Virus record (IMG/VR): IMGVR_UViG_3300017744_000095
Span: 1-29,444 of that record
DNA length: 29,444 nt
Reading direction: 5' to 3' (one strand)
Source: a virus
Shown here: piece after piece, positions 16,430 to 23,407 of the stretch
Numbering within the stretch: position 1 is the stretch's first letter
Layout of the letters: the number at the start of each line of letters is the position of its first letter
Notes under the pieces: generated by a model
Told to the model about the DNA's origin: nothing
Database searches by the model: none
What the model saw: the letters and a program-made list of their open reading frames with translations, nothing else
Position numbers and translations under genes: made by a program

Positions 16430-17089
16430 AGTAAGAAAGAAAACGAGCTTGCTGAAGCTCCAAACACCAGCCTAGTTCCATCGCTATCTGATACGTTGGA
16501 TCAAAATGACATCGACATCCCAAGGGTGAACGTGGTTCAAAAGACCAGTGACATCTTTGGAGCCGATGGTGAACCAGCACCATATGGAAGCCTAGTGCTT
16601 GATAAGCGTGTTGTTATTGCAAAACCCGAAGAAGCAATTCAAGTGGTTCCAATGTCGGCAGTAAAATCATGGCGTGAGGACATTCCTTTCGACAATGATG
16701 AAATGCCCCGCATTGCAACATCTCAAGATGAAAAGGCTCGCCTATCTCTAGATAGTGAGTATCCAATCTTAGAATTTGCTGAGATTACATTACTGTTTAA
16801 AGGTGCTGAAGACGATTCAGAAACCTTCCCGTTCCCCCTTGGAAAAGGTAACTACGCCATTGGGCGAATTAACGTAGCTAAAGATGCATACCGACAAACA
16901 TTCAAAAGACTCGCTACCTTTGCGATGTTCAACAAGAAAACACCGATACATAACAGACTGTGGAATTTTAAATCCACTCTTATTACTCGGGGTAAGTATA
17001 GTTGGTATGCACCAGCTTTGGCGATTACGAACGAAGAACCGTCAGAAGAAGTCTTAGATTTTGTAGGAGGGTATTTAGGACATGAGTAA
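16427..17089 (+). CDS. Putative single-stranded DNA-binding protein
   Basis: The protein has 220 residues. The N-terminal segment NDIDIPRVNVVQKTSDIF resembles the start of phage proteins annotated as ssDNA-binding or recombination-associated (IPRVxxxQ type). The centre is beta-rich, as expected for an OB-like fold, and aromatic residues occur at about 150-200 (NRLWNFKSTL, KYSWYAPAL). The N-terminus is acidic and probably disordered. Placed after the Fe-S nuclease and before the DNA polymerase, it could bind single strands during replication. No cysteine or catalytic motif is seen. The assignment rests on context and loose similarity, so an unknown replication accessory protein remains possible. 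It overlaps the next gene by 8 bp. Confidence 0.5.
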   Translation: MSKKENELAEAPNTSLVPSLSDTLDQNDIDIPRVNVVQKTSDIFGADGEPAPYGSLVLDKRVVIAKPEEAIQVVPMSAVKSWREDIPFDNDEMPRIATSQDEKARLSLDSEYPILEFAEITLLFKGAEDDSETFPFPLGKGNYAIGRINVAKDAYRQTFKRLATFAMFNKKTPIHNRLWNFKSTLITRGKYSWYAPALAITNEEPSEEVLDFVGGYLGHE

Positions 17090-17303
17090 AGTCAGCCCAA
17101 GCCCACAAGACAGAAGAAAGATTCTTGAGATTGAGATTTCAAAAATGCGCGAACTAATCCAACGGATTGAGGAAGCAATTGAAACATCGAAGCTCGACTT
17201 GCAAATGTCAAATGTTGTATTGGATTCTCTTGAAGACGCCTTTAAAGCTTTACCTGAGCAGACGGAAATCGCAGTTGCGGAAATCGTCGAAGACTTGAAA
17301 TAA
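17082..17303 (+). CDS. Small coiled-coil protein
   Basis: The protein has 73 residues and is almost entirely helical, with heptad-like spacing (ILEIEISKMRELIQRIEEAI) and an acidic C-terminus. No enzyme motif is seen and no family is recognised. It has one of the few good Shine-Dalgarno sequences in the window: GGAGG at 17067-17071, 10 nt before the ATG at 17082, inside the preceding gene. It is the last gene before the structured region and terminator, so it probably ends the first plus-strand transcription unit. Confidence 0.65.
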   Translation: MSKVSPSPQDRRKILEIEISKMRELIQRIEEAIETSKLDLQMSNVVLDSLEDAFKALPEQTEIAVAEIVEDLK

Positions 17304-17321
17304 CTTTTGGGACAGGGTATT

Positions 17322-17388
17322 GCGGCGGCGTCTTTGTGTGTTCGCTAGTTATAACATCGCCTTGGGGGTAACCGCATAAAAGCCCCCC
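17322..17388 (+). ncRNA. Candidate structured RNA with pseudoknot potential
   Basis: In the 158-bp gap before the polymerase gene, GCGG (17322-17325) can pair with CCGC (17372-17375), and GGCG (17327-17330) with CGCC (17358-17361). In between, GGGGG (17364-17368) can pair with CCCCC (17383-17388) outside the first stem, which would form a pseudoknot. It matches no RNA family I can name. No ORF is seen here. The intrinsic terminator follows 10 bp later. Pairing was judged by eye and no energy was calculated. Confidence 0.35.
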
Positions 17389-17398
17389 ACCAAAATAA

Positions 17399-17453
17399 AG
17401 CCTCACCCCCACGACTATGGGTTTCCATCACCTAGGGGGTGGGGCTACTTTTT
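17399..17453 (+). terminator. Intrinsic terminator between the coiled-coil gene and DNA polymerase
   Basis: AGCCTCACCCCC (17399-17410) pairs with GGGGGTGGGGCT (17435-17446) over 12 bp with one wobble pair. The loop contains a small ATGG/CCAT hairpin. A T5 run (17449-17453) follows two bases after the stem. The polymerase ATG lies 8 bp beyond the T run. Confidence 0.8.
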
Positions 17454-17461
17454 AAATATAC

Positions 17462-19243
17462 ATGAATAAAATTATATATGCTGTGGACTTCGAAACATAC
17501 TACGACAAAGAATGTAGTATTCGAACATTAGGTCCACTTGGGTATTTTTCTCACCCAAAATTTGACGCTTACATGGTGAGCGTAGTTGGTTCGGACGGTT
17601 TAACTTTTGTTGGGCATCCCGAAAAATTCGATTGGTCATTATTAAATGACAACATCGTCCTATCGCACAACGCCTCTTTTGATGAGACCCTTCATCTCTA
17701 TGCGGTATCTATGGGTTGGTGGGACAGTTGTTCTCCAGCGGAGTGGCATTGCACGGCAGATCTAGTGGCTTATTGCAAACTTCCCAGATCGCTTAAAGGG
17801 GCTACTGCTAAACTCTATGACATCCAAGTTGATAAATCTACCCGCGATAATATGTCGGGGAAAAATTGGAGTGAGATGAGTGAAGAGTTCCAGAAGGAGG
17901 TGAGTGAGTATGCTATCAAAGATAGTGAGCTTTGCTTACGATTGTGGAATAGTCTGGAAGATAAGTGGCCGCAATTCGAAAGGAGTGTTAGTCGATTGAA
18001 TAGGACAATTGTTCAGCGTGGAATCCCCATAGACTTAGACCTACTAAAGACTCAACTCGAAACAATCAAAGTTAGTTTATTCGAAGCGGAAGAAGACATT
18101 CCTTGGTTGGGTGAAAAGCCTCTATTGAGTAGGGCAGCATTTAACTCTCAATGCCTTCTTGTTGGTATCGAGCCTCCAGCTAGTTTAGCTCAAACAGATA
18201 AGGACTCTCAGGAATGGGTGGAGTATCACAGCAAAGAGCATAAGTGGGTTTCAGCCGTTAAAGACTGGAGAAGGATAAACTCTCTAAAGAAGAAGCTAGA
18301 AGCATTTGATAACGCCACTATGTCTGACTCCCGTTACTATGGCGGCTGTATGTATTTCGGAGCGCACACTGGTAGGTTCAGTGGTTCGGGTGGAAACTTA
18401 AACCTACAGAACTTACCAAGGGAAGAAATGTTTGGGGTCAATCTCCGACATCTTATCAAGCCTCACAAACTTAAAAGACTAGTCGTTGTTGACCTCTCCC
18501 AAATCGAAGTGAGAACACTTTGTTGGTTAGCAAATGATAAAGAAATGCTTAACGAGATCGCAGAGTGTGATGACATCTATGAAGCGTTCGCGATTCGGTT
18601 TGGAATGTGGAACCCAGACGAAGAAGATAAATCCTTTAAGAAGCACCCCAAACTTAGACATTCAGTAAAAGGAATGGTTCTGGGGTGTGGCTATGGTGCA
18701 GGAGCAGGTCGTTTTGCTTCGATGTCCAACATCTCCGAAAAGGAAGCTGAGAAGAGAGTTAAGAAATATAGGAGTAAAATGCAGAGGGTTAAAACCCTGT
18801 GGTCCAAATATAACTCGGAAATCGAGGGTTCTCACGAAGCTAGTCAGCAGATCCCTACAGAGTTCACTGTAGAACTCCCTAGCGGTAGGGTTATTAATTA
18901 TGGTGTTCTTACGGCGACTCCAGATTGCGGAAGATTACATTTTATAGCTGGTATTCCTAGACACGGAAAAATCCTGCCCGTTCGTCTTTGGGGAGGATTA
19001 GTAGCAGAGAATGCTTCACAAGCATTAGCTAGGGATATATTTTCCGATATGATGCTGCGTGTCGAAGAAGCTGGTTACAAAATAGTGATGCATGTCCACG
19101 ACGAAATGGTCATCGAAGCTAGGGAAGAAGATGCAGAAGACACACTAAAAGAGGTTACAAGAATTATGTCGGAACCTCCGGCATGGATTCCTGATATCCC
19201 CCTATCTGCTGAAGGGTCAATCCTAACACGCTATGAAAAATGA
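17462..19243 (+). CDS. DNA polymerase A family with 3'-5' exonuclease (Leu762 type)
   Basis: This is the replicative polymerase of the phage, 593 residues long, with no 5'-nuclease domain. Exo I is VDFETYYD (D9, E11), exo II SHNASFDE (N70, D74) and exo III YAIKDSE (Y150, D154). The polymerase motifs are A, VVVDLSQIEVR (D344); B, R399 to YG411-412 in RHSVKGMVLGCGYG; and C, VHDE (H546, D547, E548). In motif B the residue equivalent to E. coli Phe762 is Leu407 (codon 18680-18682), a variant known in viral PolA. There is no Shine-Dalgarno sequence; the start lies 8 bp after a terminator T run. The 3' end overlaps the primase-helicase gene by 4 bp (ATGA). Confidence 0.95.
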   Translation: MNKIIYAVDFETYYDKECSIRTLGPLGYFSHPKFDAYMVSVVGSDGLTFVGHPEKFDWSLLNDNIVLSHNASFDETLHLYAVSMGWWDSCSPAEWHCTADLVAYCKLPRSLKGATAKLYDIQVDKSTRDNMSGKNWSEMSEEFQKEVSEYAIKDSELCLRLWNSLEDKWPQFERSVSRLNRTIVQRGIPIDLDLLKTQLETIKVSLFEAEEDIPWLGEKPLLSRAAFNSQCLLVGIEPPASLAQTDKDSQEWVEYHSKEHKWVSAVKDWRRINSLKKKLEAFDNATMSDSRYYGGCMYFGAHTGRFSGSGGNLNLQNLPREEMFGVNLRHLIKPHKLKRLVVVDLSQIEVRTLCWLANDKEMLNEIAECDDIYEAFAIRFGMWNPDEEDKSFKKHPKLRHSVKGMVLGCGYGAGAGRFASMSNISEKEAEKRVKKYRSKMQRVKTLWSKYNSEIEGSHEASQQIPTEFTVELPSGRVINYGVLTATPDCGRLHFIAGIPRHGKILPVRLWGGLVAENASQALARDIFSDMMLRVEEAGYKIVMHVHDEMVIEAREEDAEDTLKEVTRIMSEPPAWIPDIPLSAEGSILTRYEK

Positions 19244-21420
19244 AATACAGATACATTGAAAATTTACGATCAAAGAAATGCACACCGTGTGACGATATGT
19301 CTAAAGTTTCGGTTAATCCGAAACCTACATTTAAGTCAAAAGCTGAATACAGAGAATGGTGTGGTAAGCAAACAACAAAGCATTGCTTCTATAGTCTAGC
19401 AGAAGGACTAGCTCCTAACTCTCGAATAGAGGGCGAAAACAAAGTGCGGAGAGTTCACGGTGTAGCTGCTGACTACGATGCCCCCGTGGACTGGATTAAT
19501 GTGGATAATACTATCAATGTTAAGTGTGCTGGTTGTATGCCCAGTTGGAGATCTAAAACTCAGAGTGGATACGTCAGGGTTGTGTTTGAGTTCGAAGAAG
19601 CTATATCCGTCCCAGACTTCTTGTATAAAGGTTTTATGCGCGAGCTTAAAAACTCGATTGGCTTTCATATGATATTCGCTGGGTATGATGTTAAATCTGA
19701 AAACCCTTCTCAATATTTCGAGATTGGAAAAGACTGGGTTTCTTTAGGGGGATCTGTTTCCCCTGCTGTAGTTCAAACAGCACTAATTAAAGCTGCTCAA
19801 AGTAATCCTCCAGAATCAAAAGAGACTTCGATACCAATTGAAAAGATTGCACAAGAAGTTGATAAACGATTCCCCAATAGGTGGGTGGGTGATTTAGAAG
19901 TAGGTTCTAGAGGCCCACTGTTTTGGATTGACGATGGGATTGATAGAGAAGGTTGTCAGGTATTTGAAGATGGGTGTATTGTCTACTCAGACCGAGATGA
20001 AGGTTGGAAGACTTGGCGAGATATCTTTGGTAAAGAGTTTGTAAAGAAATACGAAGAAGAGAAGATGGGTAATCTACTCGATGAGTATTGGTTTAACGGT
20101 AGGCAATTCTTTAAACTTCTAAACAAGATTGCACAACCAATCCCAAGAGATCAACTCGTCCTAGAACTTAAACAGCGTGGCTTTAAACAACGCGCTAAGA
20201 AAGGTGAAAACCTTTCAGAAGTCGAGAACGCCATCCTAGTCATTAGTAATCAAAATAGAATTAACGAAATCGCCCCAATTGTTTTCAGAAGGGATAAGCG
20301 TGTCGTTAGTTTTAACGGTCTCAGAATTCTTAATAGTTCTAGCATCGAGCCAATCTTAGCAGCGGAAGATGGCGACTTCGATAAGTGGCCTTGGATCAAT
20401 AAGTTCTTCGATCAGTTCTTCGTAGACTCCACAGACGTTAGAGCGAAGTATTACTTTTTCGCTTGGTTCCAGAGATTCTATGCGGGGGTTATAAATAATC
20501 GGGAAGATCAGGGGCAAGCTTGTATCCTAGTTGGTCCCGCTAAAAGGGGTAAGACTCTGCTATCAAATAAGATTATCTCTGCTGCTGTTGGTGGTTATGC
20601 CGATGCTAGTGATTATCTTTCGGGAGGAACTAAGTTCAATAAAGACTTAGGGAGAGCCGCTGCTTGGGTTATTGATGATACCGTAAGTGCTGCTTCATTC
20701 CAAGATCAACGGAAAGCAACAGAGCTAATTAAACGTGGTGTAGCTAACCCAAGAATAGAGTTCATGGCTAAGTTTTCAGACGCTGTTACTCTCCCTTGGG
20801 CTGGTAGGATTATCGTTAGCCTCAACGACGATGCTAACAGTATGAGCGTTATCCCAACACTAGACTCTAGTAACCGAGATAAACTGATGGCTTTCAAGAT
20901 CTGCCCCAAGCCGTTTAAGTTCCCCAAGAAATACGATCTAGAAGATATACTCGATAAGGAGCTTCCTCACTTTCTAGCTTGGTTAGAGAAATGGAAACCA
21001 CCTGAAGAGGTTCTCGACGATGATAGATTTGGAGTTAAGAGCTACATTGATAATAGTATTGCTTATGCGGCTTACGATAACTCAAGTAGATCTCAAGTAG
21101 CCGAACTCATCGACTTCTTCTCTAAAGCTTGTAGAGAACAGAACGATAGGATGGAGCAGTGGCGGGGAACTATCACTGAGTTCCAAGTCGCGATTCACAC
21201 CTATAATAATGGTAGGGCGCTAGGAGCTTCTAATAAACTAGAGTTCGTCCGTAATGGGTTAGCGCATTTAGAAGATGCTGGTAAATCTAATAAAGGTATA
21301 AGACCTATAAAGTCTGTTGGCAAAGGGAGTGGTAAAGTCTGGGTGATCGATGTCACTGAGCCTTTCGATATCGACTTCGAAGACTCTACAGAGAGTTCGC
21401 TGGACGCAGTGCTGCAATAG
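19240..21420 (+). CDS. Primase-helicase (AEP-like primase plus SF3/D5-like helicase)
   Basis: The protein has 726 residues. The N-terminal part resembles archaeo-eukaryotic primase/PrimPol domains: VAADYD (D78, D80) is the likely first metal motif, and GFHMIFAGYD plus SQYFEIG (about 141-163) the later ones. The middle (about 220-400) is a helical linker. The ATPase has Walker A GPAKRGKT (432-439), Walker B WVIDD (D479, D480), a sensor-like RIIVSLND segment and a possible arginine finger in SSNRDKL, as in superfamily 3/D5-like helicases. The protein would unwind DNA and lay primers for the polymerase, whose gene it follows with a 4-bp overlap. Its last 35 bp overlap the convergent nuclease gene. 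The helicase half is surer than the primase half. Confidence 0.78.
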   Translation: MKYRYIENLRSKKCTPCDDMSKVSVNPKPTFKSKAEYREWCGKQTTKHCFYSLAEGLAPNSRIEGENKVRRVHGVAADYDAPVDWINVDNTINVKCAGCMPSWRSKTQSGYVRVVFEFEEAISVPDFLYKGFMRELKNSIGFHMIFAGYDVKSENPSQYFEIGKDWVSLGGSVSPAVVQTALIKAAQSNPPESKETSIPIEKIAQEVDKRFPNRWVGDLEVGSRGPLFWIDDGIDREGCQVFEDGCIVYSDRDEGWKTWRDIFGKEFVKKYEEEKMGNLLDEYWFNGRQFFKLLNKIAQPIPRDQLVLELKQRGFKQRAKKGENLSEVENAILVISNQNRINEIAPIVFRRDKRVVSFNGLRILNSSSIEPILAAEDGDFDKWPWINKFFDQFFVDSTDVRAKYYFFAWFQRFYAGVINNREDQGQACILVGPAKRGKTLLSNKIISAAVGGYADASDYLSGGTKFNKDLGRAAAWVIDDTVSAASFQDQRKATELIKRGVANPRIEFMAKFSDAVTLPWAGRIIVSLNDDANSMSVIPTLDSSNRDKLMAFKICPKPFKFPKKYDLEDILDKELPHFLAWLEKWKPPEEVLDDDRFGVKSYIDNSIAYAAYDNSSRSQVAELIDFFSKACREQNDRMEQWRGTITEFQVAIHTYNNGRALGASNKLEFVRNGLAHLEDAGKSNKGIRPIKSVGKGSGKVWVIDVTEPFDIDFEDSTESSLDAVLQ

Positions 21421-21919
21421 GTAAGTGATACCCATCTACTTTGTATTTAAAACCAAAGTCATCTAACTCACCTCTCTTTTTAAATTCCCCTGATCTCTGA
21501 ATCTTGAGTCCTGTAGCCCAACCCAGAACCCAAGCCATTGAGAAATCTTTACGGACACGAACAAAGAAGTATGAGTTAGCTCCTAACTTCTTCCCCTCTG
21601 CACAGTTCACCGATGCTGTGTAGTGGGGTTGGGGTTTCCCCGCACATCCTTTAGCTTTAACGTCTATAGTTCTTTTCCCCAGAACGTAGTCGTGGGTAAA
21701 TACTTTATCCCCCACGTATAAGGATTCAGGATACAGCTTTTCAAAAGCAACCTCCCCGATAAAGCCTGTCATTCTCCCAGCCCCCCTTGTAAATGAATTT
21801 GGAAGAACCCCCAAGTCTTCGCTACGTTCAAACGCTTCTTTAATATCGTCGCTGTTAGGCGTAAAGATCAGCATCCCCTTAGTCCTAGAGAACTGAGGGG
21901 GTAGCTTTTTTCGTTTCAT
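21386..21919 (-). CDS. Putative PD-(D/E)XK endonuclease
   Basis: The protein has 177 residues. The fold signature is GFIGEVAFEKLYP (the E of motif I, about residue 56), then a strand with GKRTIDVKAKG (D and K of the D-x-K motif, about 86-88), followed by a beta-rich second half with TASVNCAEG and YFFVRVRK. This matches small phage restriction-like or resolvase-like nucleases acting on phage or host DNA; the substrate cannot be told. It is the last gene of the lysis-end operon, starts at an ATGA overlap with the peptidase gene, and overlaps the convergent primase-helicase gene by 35 bp. Because this fold is diverse, confidence is moderate. Confidence 0.65.
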   Translation of the reverse strand: MKRKKLPPQFSRTKGMLIFTPNSDDIKEAFERSEDLGVLPNSFTRGAGRMTGFIGEVAFEKLYPESLYVGDKVFTHDYVLGKRTIDVKAKGCAGKPQPHYTASVNCAEGKKLGANSYFFVRVRKDFSMAWVLGWATGLKIQRSGEFKKRGELDDFGFKYKVDGYHLPIAALRPANSL

Positions 21920-22215
21920 CCTTTAATAGTTCGTTTAATTAACCTGTCGTATGCGGGGAAGAAGACTTCTTCCATGCACCTAACTACAGCTTCTTGTTCA
22001 AATGTTTCACAAAAACCTACCCCCGAAATGCACAAGCTTGCTTCCATCAACTCATGCCTCAAGGTCTCTAAGCAATCCTTATCGTCTAGATCCTTGTGGA
22101 TTGTAATCAATTTCTGGTCATGGCTATAGTAGCCATAAAGATCTTGATCACTTAAATCTCTTTGAACAATTTTGACAGTCTGCCCAGCAACCCTCAGACT
22201 TTTAGGAACCCTCAT
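21916..22215 (-). CDS. Small HExxE metallopeptidase-like protein
   Basis: I chose MRVPKSLRVAG at 22215 (99 residues), which overlaps the amidase gene by 14 bp; a start at 22245 would add 10 residues. The centre holds ITIHKDLDD and then ETLRHELMEASL, a HExxE version of the zinc-peptidase helix (compare ImmA/IrrE-like and other small phage peptidases). The second metal-binding His of HExxH is replaced by Glu, so activity or metal use is uncertain. A helical C-terminus follows. It lies between the endolysin and a nuclease. Possible roles are cleavage of a host regulator or of the cell wall; neither is shown by the sequence. Confidence 0.6.
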   Translation of the reverse strand: MRVPKSLRVAGQTVKIVQRDLSDQDLYGYYSHDQKLITIHKDLDDKDCLETLRHELMEASLCISGVGFCETFEQEAVVRCMEEVFFPAYDRLIKRTIKG

Positions 22216-22759
22216 CAGAGTAAAAGTTGTTGATCGCATTAGCATACACCGAAGCTAATCGACTCAAGTCAGATCTAATCAAAGCCACATCACTCTTGTT
22301 TGAGCCAAAGAAAGGTTCCGCGATACACGCATAGCAGGGGGTCTTTCGTAAAAACATGGAGCCCCTACTCCCCTTTGATCGAGACTTAACTCCCCTAGCT
22401 TTTAACTCAGGGTATTCGCTGACCATTGATTCGTGAATCTTGTAAGCTAAAGCCTTCCCCCCTTTACTTGATTCCCAATGCAACCATTCATGGCCCGTTG
22501 CTTTGGGTCCGGCAGCATTGAAATGGAACTCGATACAGGCATCAATTCCATCTTTGCGCATACGCCTAGATACATTGTTGATCGCCCCTACATAACTCGA
22601 TGCACCATAATCATCGTAAATCTTGTAAGGGACTTTAAGAAGCGGAGTTACCAAAGGCATTAAGTTCGAGTTGAATTCGTGTTCACTCACACTGTCATCA
22701 CCAACAGTGTATGCTCCACTATCTCCTCTCCTCGAATGTCCAATGGCTAACCCAATCAT
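22202..22759 (-). CDS. N-acetylmuramoyl-L-alanine amidase (endolysin)
   Basis: This is the phage lysis enzyme, which cuts the amide bond between muramic acid and the stem peptide. The 185 residues form one Amidase_3 domain with no separate wall-binding domain. Zinc ligands are likely H8 (IGHSRRGDSGA), E28 (EHEFN) and H79 (CIEFHFNA), with catalytic E148 (IAEPFFGSN). No signal peptide is seen, so it should need a holin, and two holin-like genes lie just upstream. The start overlaps the stop of the 54-residue holin-like gene (ATGA), and its end overlaps the peptidase gene by 14 bp. Confidence 0.88.
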   Translation of the reverse strand: MIGLAIGHSRRGDSGAYTVGDDSVSEHEFNSNLMPLVTPLLKVPYKIYDDYGASSYVGAINNVSRRMRKDGIDACIEFHFNAAGPKATGHEWLHWESSKGGKALAYKIHESMVSEYPELKARGVKSRSKGSRGSMFLRKTPCYACIAEPFFGSNKSDVALIRSDLSRLASVYANAINNFYSDEGS

Positions 22760-22920
22760 TTTTTAAGCATTTTGTATATAGTCACAACAGCTACTGCGAT
22801 ACCCCCTACAAGGGACAAGATACGGAGCCAGTATTCGAGTTGATCTTGATACGATAAAATGACTCCTATTGTTGGTGACACAGCGCCTATAAGGGGCATA
22901 AGTAAACTATCTTTCATCAT
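22756..22920 (-). CDS. Small holin-like membrane protein (54 residues)
   Basis: This short ORF starts at ATG 22920 and ends TGA at 22756. It has two hydrophobic segments, about residues 6-23 (LLMPLIGAVSPTIGVILS) and 32-50 (RILSLVGGIAVAVVTIYK), split by a short polar turn, and a basic C-terminus. Size, two predicted membrane helices and 4-bp ATGA overlaps with both the o-spanin gene before it and the amidase gene after it fit a class II holin. Function is inferred from topology and position. Confidence 0.7.
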   Translation of the reverse strand: MMKDSLLMPLIGAVSPTIGVILSYQDQLEYWLRILSLVGGIAVAVVTIYKMLKK

Positions 22921-23165
22921 TTTGATCCAATAATAATTGCTCTCCGATAGCTGTAGTCACTATGGAATTTATGTTTTTCCCGACCTGTCAATACCCCTTC
23001 GACAAAATTATATTGGGTTCCTTCAATTAGAGTGATCGTAGGGGGGTCATGAAGTGCGCTTGAGTTCACGATGGAGGCGTTTCGCGATTCGCTCAAGCCG
23101 CAGCTTTGCAGCAGGACTACCATCGGCAGCAAGCTCATCAATTTCATCTTCCAGTTCATAAACAA
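22917..23165 (-). CDS. Outer-membrane spanin-like lipoprotein (Rz1-like)
   Basis: The protein has 82 residues with a signal peptide and lipobox: the segment MKLMSLLPMVVLLQSC has the cleavage-site pattern LLQS before Cys22. The true start may be the Met at residue 3 or 7. The mature part is about 60 residues and polar. The 5' part of the gene (23047-23165) lies in another frame inside the 61-residue gene, as in overlapping Rz/Rz1 pairs. O-spanins are anchored in the outer membrane and, with an inner-membrane partner, fuse the two membranes during lysis. This suggests a Gram-negative host. The assignment is from lipobox and position. Confidence 0.65.
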   Translation of the reverse strand: MFMNWKMKLMSLLPMVVLLQSCGLSESRNASIVNSSALHDPPTITLIEGTQYNFVEGVLTGREKHKFHSDYSYRRAIIIGSK

Positions 23166-23232
23166 ATCTTCGGTGTTTTAATTTTATGTAGGCTACGTAA
23201 GCGTGTAGCGCCGCTGTGATTACCTTAATCAT
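23047..23232 (-). CDS. Putative inner-membrane spanin-like (Rz-like) protein
   Basis: This is a 61-residue protein with an N-terminal mildly hydrophobic helix (VITAALHAYVAYIKL) and then a highly charged helical remainder ending in RLERIAKRLHREL. It starts at an ATGA overlap with the 58-residue holin-like gene, and the lipoprotein gene begins inside it in another frame. This arrangement suggests the i-spanin partner. It is short for an Rz protein, and its membrane segment is weak, so it could instead be a small lysis accessory protein. Confidence 0.5.
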   Translation of the reverse strand: MIKVITAALHAYVAYIKLKHRRFVYELEDEIDELAADGSPAAKLRLERIAKRLHRELKRTS

Positions 23233-23405
23233 TTCTTAGCTTTCCCAATATTGAGAGCGGCCCATTCTAGCACGAGGTATAGTTTTCGTACAATACCATC
23301 ATCTTTAGGTGTGGGTGTAAGAGCGCAAATTGCGGAGGCTGCAGCCACCACAGCGGTGGCGATTGAAATAAGGCTTTCTTTGTTTTCTAGTATATAATTA
23401 AGCAT
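23229..23405 (-). CDS. Holin-like small membrane protein (58 residues)
   Basis: The ORF starts at ATG 23405 and ends at TGA 23229. A hydrophobic Ala-rich helix (about 12-30, SLISIATAVVAAASAICAL) is followed by the motif TPTPKDD and then VLEWAALNIGKAKK. This TP(T)PxDD...LALNxGKAK pattern is one I recall from small membrane proteins in many phage lysis regions. It starts 2 bp after the upstream structural gene and overlaps the next gene by 4 bp. It is probably a holin or antiholin. No Shine-Dalgarno sequence is seen, so translation is probably coupled. Confidence 0.7.
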   Translation of the reverse strand: MLNYILENKESLISIATAVVAAASAICALTPTPKDDGIVRKLYLVLEWAALNIGKAKK

Positions 23406-23407
23406 GG

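Noticed and set aside
17364-17388. G5/C6 hairpin as a separate terminator
   Set aside because: The loop is long and no T run follows; the stronger terminator is at 17399-17453.
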